Assembly (NCBI RefSeq): GCF_009192775.1
Contig: NZ_VTFX01000005.1
Span: 186,001 to 250,000 of the forward strand
Direction: 5' to 3'
Length of the DNA: 64,000 nt
Source of the DNA: Arthrobacter yangruifuii
GTDB taxonomy: Bacteria; Actinomycetota; Actinomycetes; Actinomycetales; Micrococcaceae
In this document: positions 52,896-61,755 of the stretch, piece by piece
Layout: the number at the start of each line of letters is the position of its first letter
How positions within the stretch are numbered: position 1 is the first letter of the stretch
Made by a program: the position numbers and the translations under genes
The notes under the pieces: model-generated
Seen by the model: only the letters and a program-made list of their open reading frames with translations
What the model was told of the DNA's origin: nothing
Database searches by the model: none

Positions 52896-53507
52896 ATGCC
52901 CGAAACCCCGCAACACCCCGCACCGCGCACCTCCACGGCCTCCACCCGGCTGGCGCGGATCGTCACCGAAACCACCGCCCCGGCGGTCCTCGTGGGGATC
53001 CTGTTGCTGCTCCAGCCGCTGCTCACCCCGGGCGTGACCTGGCTGCAGGGCATCACAGCGGCGCTGTTCACCGTAGGGCTCCCGTTTGCCGGGATCCTGG
53101 TGCTGAAAAGGCGCGGCAGGGTCACCGACCACCACGTGGGCGTACGGACCCAGCGGGCACCGATCCTGGCCGCCTCCGCGGTATCCCTGGGTATCGGGGC
53201 GCTGCTCCTGGTCCTGCTGGACGCCCCTGCGGCGATGTTCGGTGAGATCGGCGGCGTCTTCATCGGCATGATGCTGTGCCTGGCGGCGAACCTGGTGTGG
53301 AAGCTGTCGGTGCATTCGGCCGTCGCCGCCTACGTCGGCCTGGCCCTGCTTGCGCCCATCCCGGCGGTCGGCGCGGCGCTGGCCCTGCTGCTGGCCTCGG
53401 CCACGGGCTGGTCGCGCGTGAAGCTCGGCGACCACACCCCCACACAGGTCCTGGCCGGACATATCGCCGGCTGCCTGACCTTTGCCGCAGCCCTGCTGCT
53501 GCCCTGA
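52896..53507 (+). CDS. PAP2-like membrane phosphatase
   Basis: 203 residues with about five membrane segments. Motifs of the PAP2 fold are present in altered form: WKLSVHSAVAAY in place of PSGH, and GWSRVKLGDHTPTQVLAG with the second active-site histidine. Such proteins remove phosphate from isoprenoid or lipid phosphates. A protein with the same pattern is at 54850-55434, after the YkvI-like gene. Confidence 0.72.
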   Translation: MPETPQHPAPRTSTASTRLARIVTETTAPAVLVGILLLLQPLLTPGVTWLQGITAALFTVGLPFAGILVLKRRGRVTDHHVGVRTQRAPILAASAVSLGIGALLLVLLDAPAAMFGEIGGVFIGMMLCLAANLVWKLSVHSAVAAYVGLALLAPIPAVGAALALLLASATGWSRVKLGDHTPTQVLAGHIAGCLTFAAALLLP

Positions 53508-53716
53508 TCCGGGGCTCTTGATCCGCGGTCCGGAAGAGCGTTTCCCGCAGTCATAAGTCTTGTTACAAACCCTTAACGATTTTCGCCCCTTCAATGAGCC
53601 GTTAATAGACCGTTCCAATTAACAGAAGAATGAGTGAAAGACAAACCAGCCGAATCTGGATGCTGTGACGCCCGAAGCTACGTGGGGCACCGTGACGGTT
53701 GTCATAATGTGGACGG

Positions 53717-54853
53717 ATGACTCAGACAGCATCCAAGAGAGTTCGTGCCGGCACGGTCATCACCATGATGGGGGCAATTCTCGCCTACCTGATCGGCTCC
53801 GGTTTCGCCACAGGGCAGGAGGCCCTGCAGTACTTCGCGTCCTTCGGGGCGGGCGGTGCCGCCGGCGCCCTGGTGATTAGTTTTTGCCTTTATTCCTACG
53901 TCACCGCGGTGGTTCTCCGCGATGGCCGCAACCTCCGGTTGAAATCCGGAAATGCGATCTTCGAGTATTACTGCGGAAAGTACATCGGCAAATTCTTCGG
54001 CGTTTTTGCGCCCTTGTTCTTCTTCTGCCTGTTCGCGGTCATGCTCTCCGGAGCCGGTGCCGCCCTCAACGAGCACTTGGGCTGGAACAGTCAGGTGGGA
54101 ATCCTGGCGATGGCGGTGGCAGTGCTGCTGACCGTGATGATGGGGCTGAATGGCCTGGTAGGCGTTGTGTCCAAACTCGGTCCCGTCATCGTCGTCCTGT
54201 GCCTCGTCGTCGGCATCATCGGTATCGCCAGGAGCCCGCAGGGGATCGCGGCATCAGCGGATACCCTTCCCGCCATCGACGTTCTGCAGGCGGCCCCGAA
54301 CTGGGCCGTGTCCGGATTGAACTACCCGGGACTGGGGATCCTGATGCTGGTCCCGTTCCTTGCAAGCCTGGGCACACGAGTCCGCACTGACCGGGAAGCC
54401 GTCACCGCCGGACTGGCCGGAGCCATGACGTTTGTGGCGGCGGTTGCCGTGGTGGCTTTCGGGCTGCTGGCCAACATCGGTGACGTGTATGACAAGCAGA
54501 TCCCCTTGCTGTGGGTTGCCAACCAGATTTTCTCCGGCGCGGGCAGCATCTTCTCGGTGGTCCTCTTCGCAGGCATTTACACCACCGCCGTTCCGCTGCT
54601 GTGGACGGCGATCAACCGGATCGAGACAAATGACAAGAGCAACCGGGCCAAGCTGTTCGCCCTCATTGCCACGGTGGCAGCGGTGCTGTTGGCGCAGGTG
54701 CCGTTCGCGGAACTCGTCAACGTCCTGTACCCGGTTGCCGGTTACCTGGCACTGGTCCTGGTGGGATGCATTGTCATCCGGCAGATCCGAAACCTCCGGG
54801 ACCGAAAGCGGGGGACCGACGTCTATGCCGTCGAGTTCGAGCGCGTGAAGTGA
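53717..54853 (+). CDS. YkvI-like membrane transport protein
   Basis: 378 residues with about 10 membrane segments. The first contains AYLIGSGFATGQEALQYFAS, the substrate-binding signature of YkvI-type proteins of the APC/LeuT fold. PAPLFFFCLFAVMLSGAGA-like second segments and a basic C-terminus follow. The substrate is unknown. It is translationally coupled to the following PAP2-like gene by a GTGA overlap, suggesting the two work together. Confidence 0.82.
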   Translation: MTQTASKRVRAGTVITMMGAILAYLIGSGFATGQEALQYFASFGAGGAAGALVISFCLYSYVTAVVLRDGRNLRLKSGNAIFEYYCGKYIGKFFGVFAPLFFFCLFAVMLSGAGAALNEHLGWNSQVGILAMAVAVLLTVMMGLNGLVGVVSKLGPVIVVLCLVVGIIGIARSPQGIAASADTLPAIDVLQAAPNWAVSGLNYPGLGILMLVPFLASLGTRVRTDREAVTAGLAGAMTFVAAVAVVAFGLLANIGDVYDKQIPLLWVANQIFSGAGSIFSVVLFAGIYTTAVPLLWTAINRIETNDKSNRAKLFALIATVAAVLLAQVPFAELVNVLYPVAGYLALVLVGCIVIRQIRNLRDRKRGTDVYAVEFERVK

Positions 54854-55434
54854 AGACGGCAGAACACCGGCCCGGCCTCCAGCTGTTCCCGGCCGCGCGC
54901 TGGTATTCCAGGCTCCTGCCGCCGGCCCTGGTGCTGGCGGTCCTGGTCACTCTGGCCGGAATCGAGGCCGGGCTGGGGCCGGTGGGAGTGGCAGTGCTGC
55001 TGGCCGGCGTGGTCGGCGTGCCCGGCGTGATCTACAAGGGCACCAAGGCGGCGTTCCGACGCCGCGGCATCCCGGACAGCCGGCGGACCGCGCTGGTGGC
55101 CGCCCTGATGCTGGCCGCCGTCGTCGTCTGCTTCCTGCTGCCCGTACCGGCACCGGTGCCGGAAACGGTGACCGGACTGCTGATCGGCAACGTGGCCCTG
55201 GTCTTCTTCCGACGCTGGCTCGATGTCTCGGCCCATGTGTCGGTGCTGACCTTCGCCGTGCTCTGGACGACGGCGACCTACGGGGCGGGCTGGGCGTGGC
55301 TGTGGATGCTGTCGCCGCTGATGATCCTCAGCCGGGTGTCCCTCGGCGAACACACCCGGCACGAGGCACTGTCCGGCGCGGCCCTGGGCCTGGCCACCTT
55401 CGGCTGCTTCCTCGCCATATTGGCGCAGCACTAA
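54850..55434 (+). CDS. PAP2-like membrane protein
   Basis: 194 residues from GTG 54850, which overlaps the YkvI-like stop. It has about five membrane segments. DVSAHVSVLTFAVLW and LSRVSLGEHTRHEALSGAAL align with the motifs of the PAP2-like protein at 52896, keeping the two histidines. The longer frame upstream lies inside the YkvI-like gene and is rejected. Probably a lipid-phosphate phosphatase or a non-catalytic relative. Confidence 0.7.
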   Translation: MKTAEHRPGLQLFPAARWYSRLLPPALVLAVLVTLAGIEAGLGPVGVAVLLAGVVGVPGVIYKGTKAAFRRRGIPDSRRTALVAALMLAAVVVCFLLPVPAPVPETVTGLLIGNVALVFFRRWLDVSAHVSVLTFAVLWTTATYGAGWAWLWMLSPLMILSRVSLGEHTRHEALSGAALGLATFGCFLAILAQH

Positions 55435-55435
55435 G

Positions 55436-55549
55436 ACGGCCGACGACGGCGCTCGGGCTGCCGCCGTCGACGTGATTGGCGACGCCGGCGCGGTCAACTA
55501 CATCCACGGCACCATCCACTCCTCCTGGAAGGTGGCCACGGAGGTCTAA
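55436..55549 (+). pseudogene. Unidentified C-terminal gene fragment
   Basis: Directly after the PAP2-like stop an open frame of 37 codons encodes AAVDVIGDAGAVNYIHGTIH and SSWKVATEV before a stop. It reads like the end of an enzyme but has no start or SD. The parent family is not recognised. A terminator follows at once. Confidence 0.35.
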
Positions 55550-55562
55550 GGCAGGCACACAA

Positions 55563-55593
55563 AAAGGCTCCCGAATCGGATTCGGGAGCCTTT
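55563..55593. terminator. Bidirectional Rho-independent terminator
   Basis: GGCTCCCGAATC and GATTCGGGAGCC pair, with AAAAA on the left and TTT on the right. It serves the plus-strand PAP2-like gene and the convergent MFS gene. Confidence 0.85.
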
Positions 55594-55611
55594 AGCATGT
55601 GGAAAGGAAAA

Positions 55612-56991
55612 TCAGGACCGCACTGTGGCCGCCGGGGCCTCGGCCGGGGCTTCCTCATCGGTGCTGAAGCTGTCCATGCTGCCGTAGGCGGAGCCCTGGT
55701 TGGCGGCCCGGGCGAGCAGGCCGAGCACGCAGCCGATGGTCAGCCCCACATGGACCAGCGCGAGCGCCACCACGGCGTAGATCGATCCGCTGACGTTGAG
55801 CAGGTACTGGCCCATCATTGGAGCGGTGCCGGCAAACAGGGTGGAACTGAGCTGGTAGCTCAGCGAGATTCCGGTATACCTGACATTTGGCGGGAAGGAT
55901 TTGGCCAGGATCCCTGCCAGCGCCGCGTAGTACATCGAGTGCGGGATGGTTGCCACTGCCATGCCCACCACGGCAAGGAGGTAGTCGCCGGTGCCGATCA
56001 TGACGAACATCAGCGGCAGGAAGAGCAGCTCCGGTACCAGCAGCAGCAGCACCGCCTTACGCAGGTCCATCTTGGAGGCAATGACGGCGCCGAAGGGCTG
56101 GACGCAGAACTGGACCACCAGGGAAATCGTGATGATGGTCAGGAACGTGGTCCGGTCAAAGAGGCCACTGTCCACGGCCCAGGCCAAGGCGAACGTGCCC
56201 TTGAAGTAGGTGGCCGAGACGGCAATGATGCAGGCGCCGATTCCCAGGACGACGATGCCCTTGGACTTGCGCAGCACCTCTGTGAACGGCGTCTTGGCGA
56301 CGGTCTTGGTCACCATGAGCTGCTTCATGGCCGGGGATTCCTCGATGCTCAGCCGGATGAACAGCCCGATCAGCACGAGGACCGCCGAGAGCAGGAAGGG
56401 AATGCGCCAGCCCCAGCTGAGGAACTGCTCATCGGGTAGCTGGGCCACGGCCAGCCACACCAGGGTGGAGAGCAGGTTGCCCATGGGGGAACCCTGCTGC
56501 GCGAAGGCGCCGTAGATGATGCCCTTGCCCTTGGGCGCGTGTTCGGCGGCCAGGACGACGGCGCCGCCCCACTCGCCGCCCATGGCGATGCCTTGGATGA
56601 GGCGCAGGAACACCAGGATCACGGCGGCCCACATCCCGATCTGCTGGTAGGTGGGCAGCAGGCCGACGGCGGTGGTGCAGACGCCCATCATCAGCAGTGT
56701 GGTGACCAGTGCCTTCTTACGTCCGAACTTGTCACCGAAATGGCCGAAGACCACGCCGCCGAGGGGGCGGGCCAGGAAACCCACCCAGAAGGTGGCGAAC
56801 GCCGCCAGGGTGCCCACTGCGGCATCTTCCGCGGGGAAGAAAATCTGGCCGAAGACCAGGGCCGAGGCCGTTCCGTAGGCATAGAAGTCATACCACTCGA
56901 CGGTGGTTCCGGCGAAAGAGGCAAAGCCGGCCTTTTTCGCCATTCGGCTGCGCGTTGCGGCGTCAACCGAGGGTGTTTGTACAGTGCTCAC
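55612..56991 (-). CDS. MFS transporter, metabolite:H+ symporter (MHS) family
   Basis: 459 residues, 12 membrane segments. The N-terminus has GTTVEWYDFYAYGTASALVF, the MHS-family hallmark. The loop 2-3 motif GHFGDKFGRKKAL and GGEWGGAVVLAAEHAP follow. MHS transporters import organic acids such as shikimate, alpha-ketoglutarate or aromatic acids with protons. Start GTG at 56991 with GGAG upstream. It lies downstream of the LysR gene on the same strand, next to CoA-activation genes, so it likely brings in their substrate. Confidence 0.9.
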   Translation of the reverse strand: MSTVQTPSVDAATRSRMAKKAGFASFAGTTVEWYDFYAYGTASALVFGQIFFPAEDAAVGTLAAFATFWVGFLARPLGGVVFGHFGDKFGRKKALVTTLLMMGVCTTAVGLLPTYQQIGMWAAVILVFLRLIQGIAMGGEWGGAVVLAAEHAPKGKGIIYGAFAQQGSPMGNLLSTLVWLAVAQLPDEQFLSWGWRIPFLLSAVLVLIGLFIRLSIEESPAMKQLMVTKTVAKTPFTEVLRKSKGIVVLGIGACIIAVSATYFKGTFALAWAVDSGLFDRTTFLTIITISLVVQFCVQPFGAVIASKMDLRKAVLLLLVPELLFLPLMFVMIGTGDYLLAVVGMAVATIPHSMYYAALAGILAKSFPPNVRYTGISLSYQLSSTLFAGTAPMMGQYLLNVSGSIYAVVALALVHVGLTIGCVLGLLARAANQGSAYGSMDSFSTDEEAPAEAPAATVRS

Positions 56992-57113
56992 AGCAGCTCC
57001 GAGACAAGTTGTGGGGGGTGCGTGTTTTGGATCACACGTAAATGCTCCATTTACCCTGCCAGTACTTAGTGAGAGCGTCCAATAACCAATCCGACCAACA
57101 GTCGGTGGGAATC

Positions 57114-58040
57114 CTACTCAATCATCATCGGGCTGCTGCTTTTGATGACGTCCGGTGTGGGCAGCACTTCTTCTGCAATCTTCAATACCGCCTGGACGGC
57201 GGCTGAGGCATTGTCTTTCCGCCAGGCCAGGACGGCCGCCATGGGAGGAATATCGTCGCTGAAATTCCGGTACACCAGTCCGGGTGTGCTGATGTGCTGG
57301 ACGGAGGAAATGGTAATGGTGACGCCCACGCCGGCTGCCACCAACCCCAGGATGGTGTAGGAATCCGGTGCCTCCTGCATGATGCGCGGGGTGAAGCCCG
57401 CATTGAGGGCCACCTGGATCAGCGCATCCCGCACCGTGGAGCCGCGGGTGCCGGGAAAGGTCACAAAGGCTTCCTCGGCGAGGTCCGCGGCCCGGATGGT
57501 TTCCTGGGCTGCGAGCGGATGGTCGGAGGGGAGTGCTGCCACCAGCTCCTCATATTCGTAGATCCGGGTGTCCAGCGCCGAATCCCGCACCGGCATCCGG
57601 GCGAAGCCGATGTCCAGGCTGCCCGCGCTGACCTCGGACAGTGCGGCTCCGGCATAGGTTTGCCCCTGCAGGACAAGTTCGATGCCCGGCTGGGCGGCCC
57701 GGACGGCGCGGGCCAGTTTCGGCAGGGCAGCCCGGCTGCTGGCTCCGGCGAAGCCGACCACCACCCGCCCCACGATCTCCGAACTTCCCAGCACTGCCGC
57801 ACGCTTGGCGATCTCGACGTCGGCCAGCACCTGGCGTGCCGGGCCCAGCAGCGCCGCGCCCGCGTCGCTGAGCGTCACGGAGCGCGTGTTCCGGTGGAAG
57901 AGCTGCACCCCGAGCTCTTTTTCCAGCTGCCGGATTTGCTGGCTGAGGGCGGGCTGGGCGGTATGCAGGCGTGCTGCCGCCCGCCCGAAGTGAAGCTCTT
58001 CGGCGGTGGCGACGAAGCCGATGAGGTGCCGCAGTTCCAT
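57114..58040 (-). CDS. LysR-family transcriptional regulator
   Basis: 308 residues. N-terminal winged helix: ELRHLIGFVATAEELHFGRA and TAQPALSQQIRQLEKELGVQ. The C-terminal substrate-binding domain covers residues about 90-295. It is divergent from the CoA-transferase operon across 128 bp and followed by the MFS gene. It probably activates both in response to the substrate or its CoA ester. The subgroup resembles regulators of aromatic or organic-acid catabolism. Confidence 0.92.
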   Translation of the reverse strand: MELRHLIGFVATAEELHFGRAAARLHTAQPALSQQIRQLEKELGVQLFHRNTRSVTLSDAGAALLGPARQVLADVEIAKRAAVLGSSEIVGRVVVGFAGASSRAALPKLARAVRAAQPGIELVLQGQTYAGAALSEVSAGSLDIGFARMPVRDSALDTRIYEYEELVAALPSDHPLAAQETIRAADLAEEAFVTFPGTRGSTVRDALIQVALNAGFTPRIMQEAPDSYTILGLVAAGVGVTITISSVQHISTPGLVYRNFSDDIPPMAAVLAWRKDNASAAVQAVLKIAEEVLPTPDVIKSSSPMMIE

Positions 58041-58064
58041 GACGTTTCCTGCCTTCGAAAAACT

Positions 58065-58076
58065 ATTGAGTTCAAT
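58065..58076. promoter_or_regulatory. Palindrome in the LysR/CoA-transferase promoter region
   Basis: ATTGA-GT-TCAAT is a perfect 12-bp palindrome, 25 bases from the LysR start. A second AT-rich element, TATTGGACCGCTATAG (58103-58118), lies nearer the CoA-transferase genes. LysR regulators commonly bind such dyads (T-N11-A type) between divergent genes. Confidence 0.45.
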
Positions 58077-58168
58077 TACTTATCACACAAGGCAGTTTTA
58101 GGTATTGGACCGCTATAGATCGCCGGTGCCAGTATGGGGCAAATGAATGTTCCGGAGGCAGATCAGCT

Positions 58169-59089
58169 ATGACCGATAAGCAGTATTCCCTTCACGATGC
58201 CATCGCCGAGTTTGTCAAAGACGGCGACACCGTGGCGCTGGAAGGTTTCACCCACCTGATTCCGTTTGCGGCCGGACATGAAATCATCCGGCAGGGGCGC
58301 AGGGACCTGACCTTGGTGCGGATGACCCCGGATATCGTGGCCGATCAGCTCGTGGGCGCGGGCGCCGTAACCAAGATGGTGTTTGCCTTCACCGGCAACA
58401 GCTCGGTCGGGTCGCTCTACGCCATCCGGCGCGGGGTGGAAGCCGGCGGGCCGGGCACCCTGGAGCTGGAGGAGTACAGCCACTACGGGCTCCTTGCCCG
58501 CTACCAGGCCGGGGCCATGTCCATCCCCTTCATGCCGGTGCGTTCCTACGCCGGCAGCGGCCTGCCCGGGGTCAACCCGAACCTGCGCAAGGTTGCCTCG
58601 CCGTTCGATGCCGAGGTGGAGACCTATGTGGTTCCGGCACTGAATCCCGACGTCGCGATCATCCACGCACAGCGCGCGGACCGGCACGGCAACATCCAAA
58701 GCTGGGGGATTCTCGGTCCCCAGCAGGAGGCCGCGTTTGCCTCCAAGCGGACCATCGCCCTGGTCGAGGAGATCGTGCCCGATGAGGTGATCCGCTCGGA
58801 TCCGAACCGCACCGTGATCCCGGGCTTTGCCGTGGACGCAGTCGTCCAGGTTCCGTACGGAGCCCACCCCTCCTTTGTGCAGGGGTATTACGACCGCGAC
58901 AACACCTTCTACCGCTCCTGGTCTGCGATCAGCAAGGACCCGGACCGGCTGGAGGCCTGGCTGCAGGAATGGGTCCATGACACGGGCGACCATGCCGGCT
59001 ACCTGGCCAAGCTCGGCCCCGATTTTTTTGTTCCGCTGACGCCGGAGCCCCACATGTCCACCCCGGTCAACTACGGAAGCGTGCGATGA
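58169..59089 (+). CDS. CoA-transferase subunit A (glutaconate/3-oxoadipate type)
   Basis: 306 residues, family I CoA-transferase alpha subunit. Features: DGDTVALEGFTHLIPFAAGHE near the start, the glycine-rich GNSSVGSLYAIRRG, and ADRHGNIQSWG. With subunit B it moves CoA from a donor (acetyl- or succinyl-CoA) to a carboxylic acid. Length and layout are nearer glutaconate- than acetoacetate-type enzymes. The ATG overlaps none upstream and has SD GGAGG; the downstream gene overlaps by ATGA. Confidence 0.88.
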   Translation: MTDKQYSLHDAIAEFVKDGDTVALEGFTHLIPFAAGHEIIRQGRRDLTLVRMTPDIVADQLVGAGAVTKMVFAFTGNSSVGSLYAIRRGVEAGGPGTLELEEYSHYGLLARYQAGAMSIPFMPVRSYAGSGLPGVNPNLRKVASPFDAEVETYVVPALNPDVAIIHAQRADRHGNIQSWGILGPQQEAAFASKRTIALVEEIVPDEVIRSDPNRTVIPGFAVDAVVQVPYGAHPSFVQGYYDRDNTFYRSWSAISKDPDRLEAWLQEWVHDTGDHAGYLAKLGPDFFVPLTPEPHMSTPVNYGSVR

Positions 59090-59907
59090 ACCCCCTCACG
59101 GCCCAGCCACCCGCAGGCACCCTGCCAGCCTCAGGCGCAGGCACCGCCGCCTACACTTCCAGCGAACTGCTGGCCGCCGTCAGCTGCCGGCAGCTGCGGG
59201 GCACCCGGCGGGTCTTCGCCGGAATCGGCCTGCCCACCCTCGCCGTGGCGCTGGCGCAGAAGTCCACCAGCCCGGACATCGAGCAGGTCTACGAGTCAGG
59301 GGTCTGCGGAGCCCATCCGCCCAAGCTTCCGGAAACCATCGCCGATGCCTCCCTGGCCACCGGCGCGGAAGCCATCCTGACCATGCCCGTGCTGTTCGGA
59401 TACGTGCTGCAGGGCGGCTGGATTGACGTGGGCTTCCTCGGTGCAGCCCAGATTGACCGCTACGGCAGCCTGAACTCCAGCGTGATCGGCGACTGGCATG
59501 CCCCGGACGTCCGGCTGCCCGGCTCCGGCGGAGCCGCCGAAGTCATGGCCAACTCAGCGGAGGTGTTCGTGGTGATGCGCCGCCACGACCCCAGCTCGTT
59601 TGTGCTGGAACTGGACTTCTGCACCAGTCCCTCACCCGCCGTCGCCCGCCGGATGGATCCGCTGGTCCCTGCCCAGGGGCGCGGCGTCACTACGGTGATC
59701 AGCGACCTCGGCGTCCTGAAGGCCGACGACGACGGCGAGCTCTGCCTGGCCTCCGTCCATGAAGGCGTCACCGTGGAACAGGTGATTGCCGCCACCGGCT
59801 GGCCGTTGAAGGTCCTGCCCGGCCTGAGCGTGACGCCGGCCCCCACGGAGCAGGAGCTGCACCTGCTGCGCCATGAAATTGATCCCGGACGCGTGTACCT
59901 GCGCTAA
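59086..59907 (+). CDS. CoA-transferase subunit B
   Basis: 273 residues, family I CoA-transferase beta subunit. The likely catalytic glutamate is in VYESGVCG, matching the E-S-G motif of glutaconate-type enzymes. GSGGAAEVMANSAEVFVVM and SDLGVLKADDDGEL are typical later blocks. The first about 25 residues are Pro/Ala-rich and dispensable-looking, so the true start may be slightly later. It is coupled to subunit A by ATGA. Confidence 0.88.
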   Translation: MNPLTAQPPAGTLPASGAGTAAYTSSELLAAVSCRQLRGTRRVFAGIGLPTLAVALAQKSTSPDIEQVYESGVCGAHPPKLPETIADASLATGAEAILTMPVLFGYVLQGGWIDVGFLGAAQIDRYGSLNSSVIGDWHAPDVRLPGSGGAAEVMANSAEVFVVMRRHDPSSFVLELDFCTSPSPAVARRMDPLVPAQGRGVTTVISDLGVLKADDDGELCLASVHEGVTVEQVIAATGWPLKVLPGLSVTPAPTEQELHLLRHEIDPGRVYLR

Positions 59908-59982
59908 GCGCGGCCACTTCGGCGGCTGGCTGGCTGCCGGTCCTGACGCAGTCCTCCCTCCATACTCGAAAGCGAGACCTCC

Positions 59983-60822
59983 TTGTCGCAGACACACCTG
60001 TTCGCAGGCGCTGCCTTCACCACTGTCCTGGTGACCGAAGCTGATGACCGGGTGGAGGTGAAACTGAACCGGCCCCAGGTGCGCAATGCGATCGACCAGG
60101 CAATGGTGGATGACCTGCATGCCCTCTGCGCCGTCCTGGAGCAGCACCCGCGCATCCTGATCCTGACCGGCTGCGAATCCGGCGGCCGGGGAGTGTTCGC
60201 GTCCGGCGCCGACATTGGGCAGCTGCGCGAGCGGCGTCGGGACGATGCGCTGGCGGGGATCAACTCCACGGTTTTTGCCCGCCTCGCCAAGCTGCCGATG
60301 CCGGTCGTCGCCGCCCTGGACGGCTTTGCCCTCGGCGGCGGCGCGGAGCTCGCCTACGCTGCCGACTTCCGTCTGGCCACGCCCGCGCTCAAGATCGGCC
60401 AGCCCGAACCCGGGCTGGGCATCCTGGCCGCCGCCGGTGCCACCTGGCGGCTGAAGGAACTGGTGGGGGAGCCGCTGGCCAAGGAGATGCTCCTGGCCGG
60501 GCGGGTCCTCGGGGCTGAAGAGGCCCTTGCCGCCCGGCTGATCACGGAAATCCATGCGCCGGAGGCCCTGCTGCCGGCCGCCCATGCCCTGGCCGACCGG
60601 ATCGCGGCGCAGGATCCGCTGGCGGTGCGCCTGACCAAGAGCGTTTTCGCCGCACCCCGGGACGCCCATCCGCTGATTGACACGCTGGCTCAGGGCATCC
60701 TCTTTGAATCCGAAGCCAAGTTTGACCGTATGCAAGCCTTCCTGGACCGCAGTGCGGCCCGGAAAGCGGGAACCAACTCCGCTGCCGAAGGGCAGCCCAC
60801 CGATCAGAAGGAAAAAGCATGA
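59983..60822 (+). CDS. Enoyl-CoA hydratase/isomerase family protein
   Basis: 279 residues, crotonase fold. VEVKLNRPQVRNAIDQ, the oxyanion-hole segments GVFASGADIGQL and DGFALGGGAELAYAADF, and IGQPEPGLGILAAAGATW are conserved. The first catalytic glutamate region fits EPGLG. It would hydrate an enoyl-CoA to 3-hydroxyacyl-CoA in beta-oxidation. The start is TTG at 59983 with a weak SD. Coupled to the dehydrogenase by ATGA. Confidence 0.88.
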   Translation: MSQTHLFAGAAFTTVLVTEADDRVEVKLNRPQVRNAIDQAMVDDLHALCAVLEQHPRILILTGCESGGRGVFASGADIGQLRERRRDDALAGINSTVFARLAKLPMPVVAALDGFALGGGAELAYAADFRLATPALKIGQPEPGLGILAAAGATWRLKELVGEPLAKEMLLAGRVLGAEEALAARLITEIHAPEALLPAAHALADRIAAQDPLAVRLTKSVFAAPRDAHPLIDTLAQGILFESEAKFDRMQAFLDRSAARKAGTNSAAEGQPTDQKEKA

Positions 60823-61676
60823 GTACCGATCAGAGTGTCCCGGCCCGGGTAGGGGTCCTGGGCGGCGGCCGAATGGGCGCCGGAATAGCCCACGCCTTCC
60901 TGACTGCCGGCGCGCACGTGGTGGTGGTCGAGCGCGATCAGGAATCAGCGGAATCGGCCCGGTTGCGCGTTGAAACAGCGCTGGGTAAGAGCGTGGAGCG
61001 CGGCAGCAGCACCGAAACCCTGGAGGCGCTGGCCTCCCGGCTGTCCGTGTCCATCGACTACGCCTCGTTTGGCGGCTGCGGGCTCGTGGTGGAAGCCGTC
61101 CCGGAGGACTTCGACCTGAAATCCACCGCGCTGAAGGCCGTTGAAGCCCAGCTTGGCGCCGACGCCTGGCTGACCACCAACACCTCCTCCCTTTCCGTGG
61201 ACCGGCTGGCAGCTGAGTTATCCCGCCCGGAACGGCTTTGCGGGCTGCACTTCTTCAATCCCGTGCCGTCCTCGCAGCTGGTGGAAGTGGTTTTGGGCAG
61301 CGCAACCGCCGACGAGCTGGCCGCAGCGGCCCGCAGCTGGATCACGGCACTGGGCAAAACCGCCGTCGTCGTCAATGACGCTCCGGGCTTTGCCTCCTCC
61401 CGCCTTGGCGTGGCCATTGCGCTCGAAGCCATGCGCATGGTTGAGGAGGGCGTGGCCTCGGCGGAGGATATCGACGCGGCGATGGTTCTGGGCTACAAGC
61501 ATCCGGTGGGGCCGCTGCGGACCACCGACATGGTGGGGCTGGATGTCCGGCTGGGTATCGCCGAGTATCTGCAGGAAACCCTGGGGGACCGGTTCGCGCC
61601 GCCGCAGATCCTGCGGGACAAGGTGGCCCGCGGTGAACTTGGACGCAAGACCGGCAGGGGATTCTTCAGCTACTGA
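60819..61676 (+). CDS. 3-hydroxyacyl-CoA dehydrogenase
   Basis: 285 residues. NAD-binding GVLGGGRMGAGIAHAFLTAG at the N-terminus; catalytic His in LHFFNPVPSSQLVEVV and GFASSRLGVAIALEAMRM; C-terminal LGYKHPVGPLRTTDMVGLDV. Single-domain length fits 3-hydroxybutyryl-CoA dehydrogenases. It oxidises 3-hydroxyacyl-CoA to 3-oxoacyl-CoA after the hydratase. Last gene of the plus-strand operon, closed by the terminator at 61690. Confidence 0.92.
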   Translation: MSTDQSVPARVGVLGGGRMGAGIAHAFLTAGAHVVVVERDQESAESARLRVETALGKSVERGSSTETLEALASRLSVSIDYASFGGCGLVVEAVPEDFDLKSTALKAVEAQLGADAWLTTNTSSLSVDRLAAELSRPERLCGLHFFNPVPSSQLVEVVLGSATADELAAAARSWITALGKTAVVVNDAPGFASSRLGVAIALEAMRMVEEGVASAEDIDAAMVLGYKHPVGPLRTTDMVGLDVRLGIAEYLQETLGDRFAPPQILRDKVARGELGRKTGRGFFSY

Positions 61677-61689
61677 TCCGCCGTAGACA

Positions 61690-61733
61690 AAGGGAAGGGC
61701 CGGAGCTTTGGCAGCTCCGGCCCTTCCCTTTTT
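61690..61733. terminator. Strong terminator between convergent genes
   Basis: An 18-bp perfect stem (AAGGGAAGGGCCGGAGCT with its complement), loop TTGGC, then TTTTT reading on plus (AAA on the other side). It lies between the hydroxyacyl-CoA dehydrogenase stop and the convergent acyl-CoA dehydrogenase stop. Confidence 0.9.
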
Positions 61734-61755
61734 GGCCTGGACTTACGTGTGGGGA

